Source: Elephas maximus indicus (taxonomy: Eukaryota; Chordata; Mammalia; Proboscidea; Elephantidae). From it: 64,000 bases of DNA. The stretch lies in the NCBI RefSeq assembly GCF_024166365.1, contig NC_064832.1:41320249-41384248 (forward strand), given 5' to 3'. Below the pieces are notes generated by a model, which worked only from the letters and a program-made list of their open reading frames with translations, was not told where the DNA came from and made no database searches. A program made the translations under genes and the position numbers. Shown in pieces: positions 9,955 through 20,734 of this stretch (positions are counted from its first letter, which is position 1; every line of letters starts with the position of its first letter).

Positions 9955-10382
9955 TTGAGAGGAAAAGTTCTTCACAGTTGAAGGCAGAACCTGAGATCCG
10001 CTGGTTAAATGTCTATGTAGGCCCATGCCTGTCTGGGCTGGATGTTTTTATCCGCGGTAACTTCCTTATGAGTCCAGTTTGAATACAATCCTCCCTCCAG
10101 GTTTAAATGCTCTTTCTGAAGCGTTTCAGATGAAGGATGGGTGTGCCTGTTGTGTCAGTTTTGATATCTATGGGTGAAATGTTATTAACTGCTGCTCTCA
10201 TCCCCCTTTTTAAATAGGGTTCAATATCAGTTCCTTTTCAAGCCCTATCCCTGTGACGAGAGGATAAATCTGCTGCAAGTTTAAGGTGATTTCAGAATAT
10301 TTGCTGTTATCTCTGAGCAATGTGTTTGACATTTTGTGCATTTTTATGGATAACGAAGTAATTCTTCCCTTTTCACTTCCAG

Positions 10383-10486
10383 TACACGTTCAAATCCAGA
10401 TGAATTTAATGTGAAGGATGATGGGAAAGGAGACAGTAAATTGAATGACATCAGTTCAGATATCGTTACAGAGGGCTTTAAGAAAG
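10383..10486 (+). pseudogene. Protocadherin exon 2 relic (cytoplasmic domain)
   Basis: A strong splice acceptor (CTTTTCACTTCCAG, ending at 10382) precedes a frame reading DDGKGDSKLNDISSDI and then GFKK. In delta protocadherins, including PCDH8, the cytoplasmic exon after the first large exon carries GKGDSDFNDSDSDISG and LKK, so this is a clear match with decay. The first codon is split across the junction, as expected of an internal exon. Similarity fades after about 10486 although the frame stays open to the stop at 10570. It lies about 430 bp downstream of L1-1, whose insertion widened the intron. Finding a spliced second exon means the locus is not a processed retrocopy. Confidence 0.78.
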
Positions 10487-10620
10487 TATCTTTTCAAATG
10501 ATCGCAAAGCACGGTAGTGAGTTAAAACTTGTGACTTTGAAGCTCTTCCTCTCAAAGTCATCATAATACAGTACTTAAATGCCTGAATCGATTAAAAAAA
10601 AACAAAAAGGCTAAATAGAG

Positions 10621-10882
10621 TGCAGGAAACACAGGCAGGTTGGATTTCCGGCCAATGTACTCGAAGCAAAGCCACCACCTATCTGTCAGTGGAGGCCTGT
10701 GTGTTGATATGAAGCTGAACAGGTTTCAGTGGAGCTTCCAGGCTAAGACAGACTAGGAAGAAAGGCCTGGTAATCTACTTCTGAAAATATCAATCAGTGA
10801 AAACCCTTTGGATCACAGCAGTTTAATCCTATTGTCCGTGGAGTTGCCACAAGTTGGGGCAGCTAATAACAACAACAACGTA
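10621..10882 (+). repeat. tRNA-Gly-headed SINE
   Basis: The decayed head (GATTTCCGGCCAATG) and the body (CCACCACCTATCTGTCAGTGG, CAGGTTTCAGTGGAGCTTCC) match the better preserved copy at 29995. The tail ends CAGCTAATAACAACAACAAC. This family is distinct from the main AfroSINE but shares the downstream GGCCTGGTAATCTACTTC block with it. Confidence 0.75.
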
Positions 10883-10911
10883 TATTTTAAATATCTTGCT
10901 TATTGACTTAT

Positions 10912-11147
10912 TTCTTGTTATTGTTAGCTGCTGTTTTGTTGGGCCCTGACCCATGGCAGTCCCATGTGTTACCGAGTATAAGCCAGTCCCATGTGTTACA
11001 GAGTACAAGTATTCCACAGAGTTCTCTTGGCTGTAATCTTTACAGAAGCAGGTTACCAGACTTGTTCTTTCTCAGAGCTGCTGGGTGGATTCAAACTGCC
11101 AACTTTCTGGTTCGTAATCAAGTGTAAACTGCTTTCACCACCCAGGT
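10912..11147 (-). repeat. SINE, inverted relative to the previous copy
   Basis: Reads as a minus-strand element: the tail TTGTTATTGTTAGCTGC is at the left, and the body (CTCTTGGCTGTAATCTTTACAGAAGCAG) leads to a head reading CCACCCAGG at the right. It lies tail to tail with 10621-10882. Confidence 0.7.
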
Positions 11148-11302
11148 TTCTCACTGACTTAGTTAATTCTCATAATAACCACAGTGAGGTAGGAAACGGA
11201 GGCCAGGGAGGTTAAATAACCTGCCCAAGCGGTGAGGCTCAGATCTGAACCTAGGAATTCTGTCTCCAGACTCCCTGCTCTTAACCACCCTACCCAGCTG
11301 CC
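11148..11302 (+). repeat. MIR fossil
   Basis: Diagnostic blocks are TTAATTCTCATAATAACC, GAGGTTAAATAACCTGCCCA and CTCCCTGCTCTTAACCACC, in the order of an ancient mammalian MIR SINE. Confidence 0.8.
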
Positions 11303-11486
11303 TCTCTGTTAGTGCAAAAATATTAAAACATTAAAAAATCAGAGTATCGTGGTTCTTAGTACCAAAATAATTTTGTGCTACAAGTACTGAGAATAACTTC
11401 TCATATGTTCTTGGGAAGGGAACGGCATATGAATACGTGAATTTCATATAGGCCAGGACTCCATTTGCTGGGAACATATTGGTATG

Positions 11487-11518
11487 TTTTGCTTTGCTTT
11501 GCTTTGCTTTGCTTTGTT
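11487..11518 (+). repeat. (TTTGC)n microsatellite
   Basis: About six pentamer units with one imperfect end. Confidence 0.9.
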
Positions 11519-11647
11519 TAGGGGTTCCTTCACTTCATGCTACTGATCTAGCTCAACCCGTCTAGCTGCACTGTTTGGGGGTTTTATTTTATACCACATT
11601 CTCTGTAATGGTGTCTGGTCTTGAAGTGGTAGCTCCTATGGGGGAAA

Positions 11648-11803
11648 AAAAACCTGTTGCTGTGGAGTCGATTCCGACTCATAGCGACCCTGTAGGACAG
11701 AGTAGAACAGCCCCATAGGGTTTCCAAGGAGTAGCTGGTGGATTCAAACTGCTGATCTTTTGGTAAGCAGTCAAACCCTTAACCACCGCACCACCAGGGC
11801 TCA
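11648..11803 (-). repeat. AfroSINE, short form
   Basis: The plus strand shows the reversed tail (GAGTCGATTCCGACTCATAG), the TAGGACAGAGTAGAAC body, and the head ending CACCACCAGGGCTC. The head contains the inverted A and B boxes of a tRNA-type RNA polymerase III promoter. Confidence 0.92.
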
Positions 11804-11817
11804 GTCAATTATGAGGG

Positions 11818-11844
11818 TTTTGTGTGTGTGTGTGTGTGTGTGTA
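11818..11844 (+). repeat. (TG)n microsatellite
   Basis: About 12 GT dinucleotides following the SINE by 15 bp. Confidence 0.95.
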
Positions 11845-12166
11845 TTAATCTCCATGAAAGTGGGCACTAGATCTTTAGTCCTTCAAAGAAGACACCTCAC
11901 TGTCAGAGATAAGTTGTAATGGCACATCCTATTGATTCAAGTGCCTCTTTACTGTAATGGATATTTTTATACAGTTTATGTTCGGTTCTGTCAACTTTTT
12001 TTTTAATGAAATGATTTCCAGAAATATCTGCATTCTGTTGACCTTCTTAATATCTTTAGTTTGTTAATATATTTTCTAAAGGCACTTAGAGTTGCACACA
12101 GTACCACCAAACCAGCTTCTATCCTGAGCTTCAAATTCATATGTCCCACTGCCTACTCAGCATCTG

Positions 12167-12371
12167 GGAGTCCCTGGGTGGTGCAGTTAATGCACTTGGC
12201 TGCTAACTGAAAGGTTGTAGGTTCTAGTCCACCCAGAGGTGTATCAAAAGAAAGGCCTGATGATCTACTTCCAAAAAAACCAGCCATTGAAAACTCTATG
12301 GAGCACAGTTCCATTCTGACACACATGGGTTCGCCATGAGTCACAGTCAATGACTACTGGTTTTTGGTAAC
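12167..12371 (+). repeat. AfroSINE, long form
   Basis: Head GAGTCCCTGGGTGGTGCAG, then AAAGGCCTGATGATCTACTT, TCTGACACACATGGGTTCGC and an ACTGGTTTTTGG tail. The extra middle block (AAGAAAGGCCTG...) distinguishes the long form from the short one. Confidence 0.92.
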
Positions 12372-12379
12372 TCAGCATC

Positions 12380-13745
12380 TCCATTTGGGTGCCTAATGGG
12401 CAACCTAAACACTGTATGTTCAAAACTGAACTCCTCGTTTCTATTCTCCAAACCTGTTCCTCTTCTAATGTTCCAATCTTAGTAAGTGGCACTTCCATTT
12501 ACTTAGATGCTCTGGCCAAAATTCTTGGTGTCATTCTTGGTTTCTCTTATCATCCACAACTTTCAATTCATCAGCAAGTTCTGTTGGATTTACTTTCAGA
12601 ATATATCCTTAGTCAGTTCGCTTCTCACGGCCTTCATTGCTATCACTCTATCCCTGCTTTTGCTCTTGCCCTCTGACAGTTTATTCTCACATGGAAACTG
12701 GAGTGTTCCTTTTACCTCATAAGTCAGATCGCATTACTTATCTCTCCAAAGGCTTCTCGCTTAGAATGAAATCCAAAATCCTTGTCATTATGTCTTACTT
12801 ACTGCTGTATAATAAACTACCCCAAAAGTTAGTGGATTAAAACAACCATTTTATTATGTTATGGATTCTGTGGGTCAATTTGGACAGGGCATGGCAGAGT
12901 TGGCCTGTTTCTGTCCCAGTGTGTCTGGAAGATTTGGTGGCTGGGGTGGGAATCATTATTTCCTCATGTGTCTGGCATCTGGGCTGGGATGAATCAAAGT
13001 CTAGGACTTCTGACTGCAGGGGGTGTGGGGATGGGCTCCATGTGGCCTGACTTCCTCATGGCATGGCAGCCTCAGGAAATTCTTATGTGGCAACTCGGGG
13101 CTCCAAATGTGATGTTTCGCTTAACAAGGCAGAAGTTGCCTTGTTATAACCCAACCTCAGAAATAAACTGGATAGTCATTTCTATCATGTCCTATTGGTC
13201 CAGCCAGTCTCAAGTCCACCCTGATTCAAGGGAGGGGGGCAAAGACCCTACCTCTACACTGGAAAATTATCAAAGACTTTTGGAACCATGTTTGTAAAAT
13301 AGTTACACATTGCCAGTAAAGTCCTACATGATCTGGCCTCTGACTGCTTCTCCTATCTCCTTTCTTACTGATCTTGCACTTGATAATTTAGATGAGTCTT
13401 ACAGGCTTTCTTGGTTTTTCAGTGCACCAAGAGCATATCTCCATCTCAGGACTCAGGGCCTTTGCACTTGCCGTTTTCTTTACCTGGTAAGCTTTTTTCT
13501 GTAAATGTTCATATTATTTGCTTATTGCCTTCATTTAGGCGTTTACTCAAATGGGCATCTTTTCAAAGAGGTATTCCTTATCTAACATGGACTTTTCTCC
13601 CATCACTCTCCAACCTTTTATCCCGCTTTGTTTTTCTCCAAAGCAGTTATCACTGCCTGGCATTATTTTATATATTTATTCATTTACTCTTTGCTCCCTG
13701 TTGCATGTTGAACTGCCAACATCAAATATATACCAGATAAATATT
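12380..13745 (+). repeat. L2 LINE 3' fragment, split
   Basis: The L2 blocks TCATTCTTGGTTTCTC, CATCAGCAAGTTCTGTTGG, CTGACAGTTTATTCTCAC and AAGTCAGATCGCATTACTT (12380-12789) continue after an interruption with AGTCCTACATGATCTGGCCTC, CAGGGCCTTTGCACTTGCCG and TTTCTCCAAAGCAGTTATCAC (13308-13745). The order matches the 3' third of an ancient L2. Protein-like frames within are chance. Confidence 0.82.
12790..13303. repeat. Old element interrupting the L2
   Basis: The left edge is ACTGCTGTATAATAAACTACC, followed by GTTAGTGGATTAAAACAACC, a pattern common to several ancient LTR or DNA-transposon families read from one end. It sits exactly between the two L2 halves. I cannot name the family securely. 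Confidence 0.6.
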
Positions 13746-14174
13746 TATTGAATGGGTGACTAAAAGGTGTGGTCTAACCAGGACATACGTTGCAACTCTA
13801 TGACTATTTCTTATGATCATATCACATTTCAAAATAGGGTAAAATTGTGTTGCATGTTTTTAGCTCAATGTACTGCTTCACTTTTTGGAAAATTTTAGTG
13901 TTATCTTAAAAACTTGAAGATTTTGCAGTAAATTTATCTTTCTAGGTCATTTAATATTAAATTAGCCTTTTCTGAAAATTAAATTACTACAACTCCTACT
14001 GTTTATATGCTGTTTAGGGAATTACAAGCTTATTCTTGCCTTAACTCGGTATCCTCTTCATACTAACAGGCGGGTCCTCTGAATCCATGGAAATCAAGGT
14101 GCTGTTATGAGAAAGAGCAATGTGATCAAGGCAGTTTCTTGGCAATAACGATCACATTTCCTCTTCCCTGTATT
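13746..14174. other. Unassigned AT-rich sequence
   Basis: I see no gene, repeat family or structured motif here. Confidence 0.5.
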
Positions 14175-14575
14175 CAACAATAAGATTTTATTTAATAAAC
14201 ACTTAATATGTGCCAGGAATTGTTCTAGGTGCTTTATAAATACTAACTCACCTAATCCTCATCTGTTGCCGTCAAGTTGATTCCAACTCATAGCCGTCCT
14301 ATAGGACAGAGTAGAACCGCCCATGGGGTTTCCAGGGAGTGGCTGGTGGATTTGAACTGCCGACCTTTTGGTTAGCAGCCAAGCTCTTAACCACTGATGC
14401 TATTACTAGGTAGTTACTGACATTTAACCCCATTTCACATATGAGGAAACTGGAGCACAGAGTTATTAGAGTAATTTGGTCAAGGTCACCTAGCTGTAAA
14501 GGCTGGAACTGGGCTTGCAACTCAGGAAGTGTGGCTCTAGAACCTATGCTCTTACTGCTCAGCTCCAGCATATTT
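14175..14575 (+). repeat. MIR fossil split by an AfroSINE
   Basis: The left part has TATGTGCCAGGAATTGTTCTAGGTG. The right part (from 14399) has CATATGAGGAAACTGGAGC and AGGTCACCTAGCTGTAAAGG. Together they make one MIR opened by the SINE at 14263-14398. Confidence 0.85.
14263..14398 (-). repeat. AfroSINE, short form, inside a MIR
   Basis: The body TATAGGACAGAGTAGAAC and the reversed B-box region GAACTGCCGACCTTTTGG are clear. It inserted after the MIR. Confidence 0.9.
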
Positions 14576-14952
14576 TCAGTATACTTTTGAAGACTGACGT
14601 TATGGGTCTTAGGATTTAGAAGTGATTTACATTCCCGAGGACGTGCTTGTCTTTGACTTTAAAGGAGATGTTCTGATTTATGGATTGTTTTATACTCCAA
14701 CTCCCTGACTGTTGAATTCTCTTGTAAAACTTTTGCTGGGATTATTGAAAGGCTGACACATGGAGACGGCAAGAGAATTGAGTGACATGTTGACAGATAG
14801 GAGGTAAGAAGTCGAGTGAGGTATTTTATTATTTCTGCATCCAACTCTTTATAGGTCACACAAAGAATGCATGGATTAATAAATTCACCACTAATCTTCA
14901 GAAACTTCATGTTAGACTATAGTTTCAACCATTTCTCCCACTAAATCTTTGT

Positions 14953-15125
14953 CAAACCAAACCAAAACCAAACCCAGTGCTGTCGAGTCGATTCTGACTC
15001 ATAGTGACCCTATAGGACAGAGTAGAACTGCCCCGTAGAGTTTCCAAGGAGCGCCTGGTGGATTTGAACTGCCAACCCTTTGGTTAGCAGCCGTAGCACT
15101 AAACCAGTACGCCACCAGGTTTCCC
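14953..15125 (-). repeat. AfroSINE, short form
   Basis: The reversed tail AACCAAAACCAAACCC leads into GTCGAGTCGATTCTGACTC and ends at the head CGCCACCAGG. The head carries an extra GTAGCAC block seen also in the copy at 29122. Confidence 0.92.
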
Positions 15126-15436
15126 CCTTTGTCAAAGATTCAGCAAACTTAATTGAATTGCTTGAATTTTGTTTCATTTCTTCAGTGCACCAGCAGGTGG
15201 AGGTGCAAATTCACTGGTAGAAAATTTGGAGGGAGAAAACTGAAACAAACAGCTAAAACACCAGTCCCTGCACAATTGAATGTTATTCGTATTTTTCAAT
15301 AGATGGCTGTGTAGCATTCTGATTTGTGTGTCTGTGTGTTTTAAATTCTTCCATTTTATTTCCAAGTTGTTTCAGATTATTCTGAAAGGAAAGCATTTAA
15401 GGATCCTGAATGATTAAACCACGTATCCCAAACCAG

Positions 15437-15641
15437 CATGACTTCTTCATCACTCCATGAAAAGAACTACAGGATTGCTCTTTCTTCAAGCCCCCTTTAC
15501 CCTCACGTTCCCCAGCTGAGAAATGTGAGTTTTCAACCTGAACACTCAAAGCTCAACGGGTGTTATTTTCAAGTCTGTGCCTTCCAAAGTGAAGGGCTGC
15601 CAAGTGTATATGACAGAGTTCATAACTGTGCAGATCAATAG
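15437..15641 (+). pseudogene. Possible third protocadherin exon relic
   Basis: A 68-codon frame starting MTSSSLHEKNY ends YFQVCAFQSEGLPSVYDRV. PCDH8's last exon contains a YYQ...GLQSVYEKV stretch, so the spacing and the GL-x-SVY core are suggestive. The rest of the frame does not match, no clear splice acceptor stands out, and it could be chance. It is kept because it lies downstream of the two better exons in the right order and strand. Confidence 0.25.
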
Positions 15642-16086
15642 TGCCACCTCACCCACCTCGGACAGACCGATGAATTAAATCATCCTTCTGCGGACGGATT
15701 ACCTTCACATACCTCTGAAATAGCCACTTCATTCTGCAGTGCTGCAAGCCACATAGACAGTTATGTTTTTGGAGTCCACACATTTTTGTTTCTGTCAAGT
15801 GTTTATAAGCCAAGTTTCATACATGAGTCTCCTAGTTTTAATATACATTCCCTTAAATTATGTCAGCAGTCAATGTCAGAGCACAGAAAAGTTCTATATA
15901 ACCCAGGATATTTTACCAAAGAGTCTTAGAAATTGTCTTTGTTGCCAAGAATATAATAAATGGACATATCTTTTATATCCTGGTGTCATTTATGAAAGTA
16001 AAACATTCATTCTAGCTGTTCATTTACCTTTGAATATATATGTAATTCTACTGGGAACAAAATTCAGTTTCAGAATGACTTTAAAC
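15642..16086. other. Unassigned sequence
   Basis: Repeat-poor and AT-rich. No gene or recognisable element seen. Confidence 0.5.
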
Positions 16087-16291
16087 AAGTGGCCGTCAAC
16101 TCAATTCCGACTCACGGTAACCCCATGTGTGTTAGAGTAGAACTGTGCTCCATAGGGTTTGCGATGGCTGATTTTTCCAGAAGTAGATTGACAGGTCTTT
16201 CTTTCAAGGTGCCTCTGGGTGGACTCAAAACTCTAACCTTTTGCTTAGCAGCTGATGGTGTTAACAATTTGCACCACTCAGGGATTCCAGA
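16087..16291 (-). repeat. AfroSINE, long form
   Basis: GGCCGTCAACTCAATTCCG, then TAGAACTGTGCTCCATAGG and the head CACCACTCAGGGATTCC. Confidence 0.92.
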
Positions 16292-16892
16292 ATAACTTTA
16301 GGCTGGGTTAAGAGCCTGGACCAAAACTTTAACCACGAGGCCCAGGGGGAAAGAAGAGGAAGACGTGGAGAAGCAGCATTAGGTGGGAATACCCAAGTCA
16401 TCTCTCTAACCTGGCACCTGGAGGGTTGCTGACTGTTTAGTGGGCATAACAGTGGCAGCTTCTGGCACTGAGTGAAAAATCAAATGGGGGTGGATAGTGA
16501 GGTTATGCTTCTGGGCACTCAGCCCATTCATGGCAGCAGCTCAATCAGAGGCTGGGCTACAGGGAGTAGGTGTAACAAGAGCTGGAGAGGGTCTTAAGGC
16601 CTCAGCCATCTGGGCTAGAGTTCCTAGCAGATGTGAGCAGGAACGCTGGGAGAAAACAGTGGCAGAACACCAGGGGCAAAAGGAGGAGTTGGGCCCCAAA
16701 TGTAATGACTTGAAGGCTGCATGAACATCTGGGTCCCATCTCTTGCAAGGCTGGATGGTGGGATTGGGGCATCTGGTGTGTGTCTCATTTTCTTCAATAC
16801 TGGCTCAGACTGGGGGAAGAATGGAGTCCACAAGTGGAGGGCATTAGTGACTCCAACATGAAGAGTCTGGGTCATCAAAATCTGAAAGACAA
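16292..16892. other. Unassigned sequence
   Basis: Moderately GC-rich, with no recognisable element. Short frames on both strands lack familiar protein motifs. Confidence 0.5.
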
Positions 16893-17092
16893 GCGTGCTG
16901 CTCAATAGGATAGCCACTAGCCACAGGTAGCTATTTAAATTTTAATGAATTAGAATTCAATAAAATGAAAAACTCAGCTCTTCAGTCACACTAGCCACAC
17001 TTCAAGTACTCAACAGCTTCACGTGCCTGGTATTGGACAGTGAGGATACAAAACATTTCCATCATCACAGAAAGTTCTAATGGACAGCGTTG
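16893..17092. repeat. hAT-type miniature DNA transposon (MER3-like)
   Basis: Contains AGCCACTAGCCACAGGTAGC, a mirrored CACACTAGCCACACTTCAAG, GTATTGGACAGTG and AAGTTCTAATGGACAGCG. The partly self-complementary AGCCAC/GTGGCT layout is typical of short nonautonomous hAT elements. The family name is from memory. Confidence 0.65.
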
Positions 17093-17462
17093 ATCTAGAA
17101 GGAGGGGCAGGCCAGAGGACCAGCTCCATGGGGTGTTGATGGTAACCAGTGAGCCACCATCCTCGATCAGCCTGTGTGTAGGGACCAGATGTTCCTAGCT
17201 GCTCTCCACACTTCTCTGGTTCACGACAGCCATTTATGGGTTCATATAAGTATTTCAAATGGGATTGATGCATTATAAAACTTTTTTCAGGGTCTTTGGA
17301 ACAACCAAAATATTAGAGAAATTTCTAAAAATGAGAATTCTGAATAATGCAAGGTTTTTCTGTAGGTATGGAGGATTTCTAATGACTCTTCTGCTGTCGA
17401 AGCCATCATCTTAAATTTATATTCAGTTCTAGGACCTTAAAGATTTTGTAACAAGATCTAGT
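17093..17462. other. Unassigned sequence
   Basis: No gene or element recognised. Confidence 0.5.
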
Positions 17463-17658
17463 TAAAACCAATTGCTGTGAAGTCAATTCCAACTCATGGT
17501 GACCTCGTGTGTGTCGGAGTGGAACTGTGCTCCATATGGTTTTCAATGGCTAATTTTTCACCAGGCTTTTCTTCCAAGGAGGCTCTGGATGGACTTGAAC
17601 CATCAATCTTTTGGTTAGCAGATGAGTGCATTAACCATCTCACCACCCAGGGACTCCT
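17463..17658 (-). repeat. AfroSINE, long form
   Basis: GCTGTGAAGTCAATTCCAAC at the tail side, TGTGTGTCGGAGTGGAACTG in the body and CACCACCCAGGGACTCC at the head. Confidence 0.92.
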
Positions 17659-18247
17659 TTGTAACAATGGTCATGATAAAACCTACCTACTTGTACTCTT
17701 AAACTCTCCCAAAAAATGATTCAGCAGTCGTCAAGACCAGTATGGTATTCCTTATACTTGCTCAGGCAGGAAGCTAGTAGGTACTTTTAACTCCTTTGGC
17801 CATTGGCCTTCCGCAGAAAATAACTGCTGGAGAAATTGCTTTCCTGGTCCCTTGGTGTCTTCAGTGCACCTTCCCAAGTGTCAGCTTTCCAGAATGAGTG
17901 GTCTAGGCCCCAGAGAGTCTGTGCAACAAATGTGAATGTACCTTGCTTTACACAGACATACCTCAAAAAACAAATGAACACCCATCTTTTGGGTTACAGC
18001 TAATAATATTTGTATGTCATTAATTTTTATGTAAATGAATTCTGTGGGGAACAATTTTTAGAAGCCAAGAATGTAAAACCTTTCCTCAAATTTATACACA
18101 TATAATTAAACTTATTTGTTTATCTTAAAACCAGGTTCACATGTACTTGTGATATTAGCTCCTTTCTTAGTTAAAAATCCTCAGGCAATTTATGCTTGTA
18201 ACTCCTGACTCCTGCCTGTTTATAGCTGCATTCTTATGAGAAATAAT
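17659..18247. other. Unassigned sequence
   Basis: AT-rich and repeat-poor, with no gene signal. Confidence 0.5.
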
Positions 18248-18440
18248 AATAGGTAACATTTATCAAACACTACATGCAAGGGCCTGGACTTCATAATTTA
18301 TAGGGATTATTCTATTTACACCTCATAACCATCCCGGGAGGTAGTTATACTATGATTCCCATTTTATAGATGAGATAGCTAAGGTGCAGAGACTGTAATT
18401 GTCTGAGGTTATGAAGTAAGTGAAGGAATTCAGAGTTTTA
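18248..18440 (+). repeat. MIR fossil
   Basis: GGTAACATTTATCAAACAC, CATAACCATCCCGGGAGG and TTTTATAGATGAGATAGC follow the MIR order. Confidence 0.82.
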
Positions 18441-18935
18441 AAACCTGTGATATAATTTACATGAGATAAAGTGCATGGGTCTTAGGTTTATTGCTGGATG
18501 AGAATTTTGTATGTACATATCACGTAACTCGGATCAATGTATAGAAAGTTTCCATCTCCCCAGGAGATTCCTCATGTTCCCCCCCCAGGCAATATCTCTC
18601 CTAGAAGTAACCACTATTCAAACCTCCTTCACCTTCCTTTAGTTTCTGCTTGCTCTTGAACTTCACATAAATGCAGCCATACAGTATACACTCTTTGGTG
18701 CCTGGCTCAACGTTAGGTCTGTGAACTTCATCAGTGTTGTATGTTTTCTTACTAACTGTCGTGTAGTATTTCATTGTACGAATATACCACTTTTTTTTTT
18801 TTTCATTCATTCTATGGTAGATATTTGGGTGATTTCCAGTTTTGGGATTTTAGGAATCATGAATTAATTTACACGCTTTTTGGGACATAAGCACTCATTT
18901 CTGTTGGCTGTATACTTACGGAGTAGAATAGTGGG
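18441..18935 (-). repeat. Old L1 3' fragment
   Basis: Reads as the reverse of an L1M 3' end: AACCACTATTCAAACCTCC, TGAACTTCACATAAATGCAG and ATTTGGGTGATTTCCAG. Confidence 0.65.
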
Positions 18936-19252
18936 GCAAAGAGTGAAGAATCTAAGGTTCGGCATTGAATTTTCTAACTCCACTCCTACTGGTTTTACAA
19001 CAGCCACTGCATCAATAGCAAGCTAACACTGACTGAGAATTCTCTCTGTGCTAGTGGCTCCACTAAGCTCTATTTTTCCTGTGCAGGCTTTTGACACAAT
19101 TCAGAACTTTCTATAAGCTTAATTAATAACAGGGGAAGTTTTATGTTTGGCTGACAAATAAAAGAGTCTTTAAAATTACCTTAAGTAGCTGATGTTTTAC
19201 AATGTATGTGGAGCACTTAGCTTTTCTTTGAAAAGACCATAATAACACCCAT

Positions 19253-19622
19253 TGTCTTAGTTATCTAGTGCTGCTATAACAGAAATACCGTAAGAGGATG
19301 GCTTTAACAAACACAAATCTATTTTCTTCTAGGGGAAGGCTTTCTCTCTCTGTCGTCTCTGTAGGAGGGTCCTTGTCTCTTTGAGCTTTTGCTCCTGGGC
19401 GATCTTCATGCGGCTTGGTATCTGTCGTCCCCCATCTCTGCTTACTTGCTTGCTTGCTTAATCTCTTTCATATCTCAAAAGAGATTGGCTCAAGACTTAC
19501 TCTACACTAATCCTGTCTTATTAACATAACAAAGACAACCCATTTCCGAATGAGATTATAGCAACAGAGATATTAAGACGTACAACACATATTTTTGGGG
19601 GGACACAATTCAATCTATAACA
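19253..19622 (-). mobile_element. ERVL-type solo LTR
   Basis: The plus strand starts TGTCTTAGTTATCTAGTGC and ends with the inverted LTR start (ATTCAATCTATAACA). The flanks CCCAT and CTCAT are a 4/5 match to a 5-bp TSD. It is the same family as 27815-28348 but carries an internal deletion. Confidence 0.75.
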
Positions 19623-19679
19623 CTCATCTTTGACAGACTTGTTTTGCTCATTGAAATGTCTACAGTCAGGGCAGAGTTA

Positions 19680-20447
19680 GCATCTGATTATTTATTTACT
19701 TGTATACTGTAATTAGCTATGGAAAAAACAAATCAATTTAAAACCAATTTCCATAGTCTACACATGCATAAAAAATGATTGCAGGCTTGAATTTGCTGAA
19801 TAAAAAGTGAAGCTAGCTAATCTCAATTTGTACTTCATTGAGTAAATGTCAGCTATTGATTTCTACAGTTTACTACGGGTGAGGCAATATGTCTGTCATT
19901 CTTTGAAAGTAGCCAAGCACAGTCACTGTGCGGTTTAATTAGGTGTGGGCTCATCAATTCACTTGCTTGAGGAAGATGAAATATTTAACTGCAGTGGAAT
20001 GAAAAGCCTCAGCCAGCCTGCTCTATCACCCTTTTTCAGACTCTTACTCATCTGAATTTAATGTCCATTGATTCTTATTGTTGGATGTTATACAGAGGAG
20101 CCCTTTTGTAATGTGGTGTTGGAAGACTGGGCTAAAATTGACTTCTGGGCTAACTGAGTTCGCTCAAGCTTTCTGGAACTCAGGACAACACAGCATTACA
20201 TTTTTGGGGAATGACTTTCCCTGTGTGTTATAGAACAATGTGCCTGGTTTTCCTAAAGAGTAATCCATGTTGCCATTGCTCTACAAGGTCTGTTTACCAC
20301 TTGACAAGCATGATGCCTTCTGTCCTGGCATAACACAAAATGTGTAATATTACACTGCATCTGAATACTACCATTTATGTAAAAAGTGGCTTGACGTAAC
20401 AGTGAAAACAATGTCTTATTTCTCAAAAAGAAGATTACAACCTCTTT
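19680..20447. other. Repeat-free AT-rich block, possible regulatory DNA
   Basis: No interspersed repeat is visible over about 770 bp in a region otherwise dense with them. It includes homeodomain-like TAATTAG and TTAATTAGG sites. Any function is inference. Confidence 0.35.
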
Positions 20448-20575
20448 GTTTTCAGTTTTCTCATCTGTAAAATGGGGATGATAGGACCTGCGTCATAGGA
20501 GTTTGGGAATGATTAAATGAGATAGTACACATGCTTAGAACAATGCCTTAGTGCCTATTGACTATTATTATTAAT
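20448..20575 (+). repeat. MIR fossil
   Basis: TCATCTGTAAAATGGGGATG, AATGATTAAATGAGATAG and TTAGAACAATGCC are diagnostic. Confidence 0.85.
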
Positions 20576-20734
20576 ATCAGAAACATTTTCCATTTCTCCT
20601 TCCATTGTTTAAATCCTGTTGCTATAGTTTCTGACTCCAAACTTTCTGTTTGGTGCAGTTAGTACTTTTTTTCCCATCTCTTTTAGTTGGCTACAATTAT
20701 TATTTTTAAAACTATCTTTTTAAATAGGTGAGCA

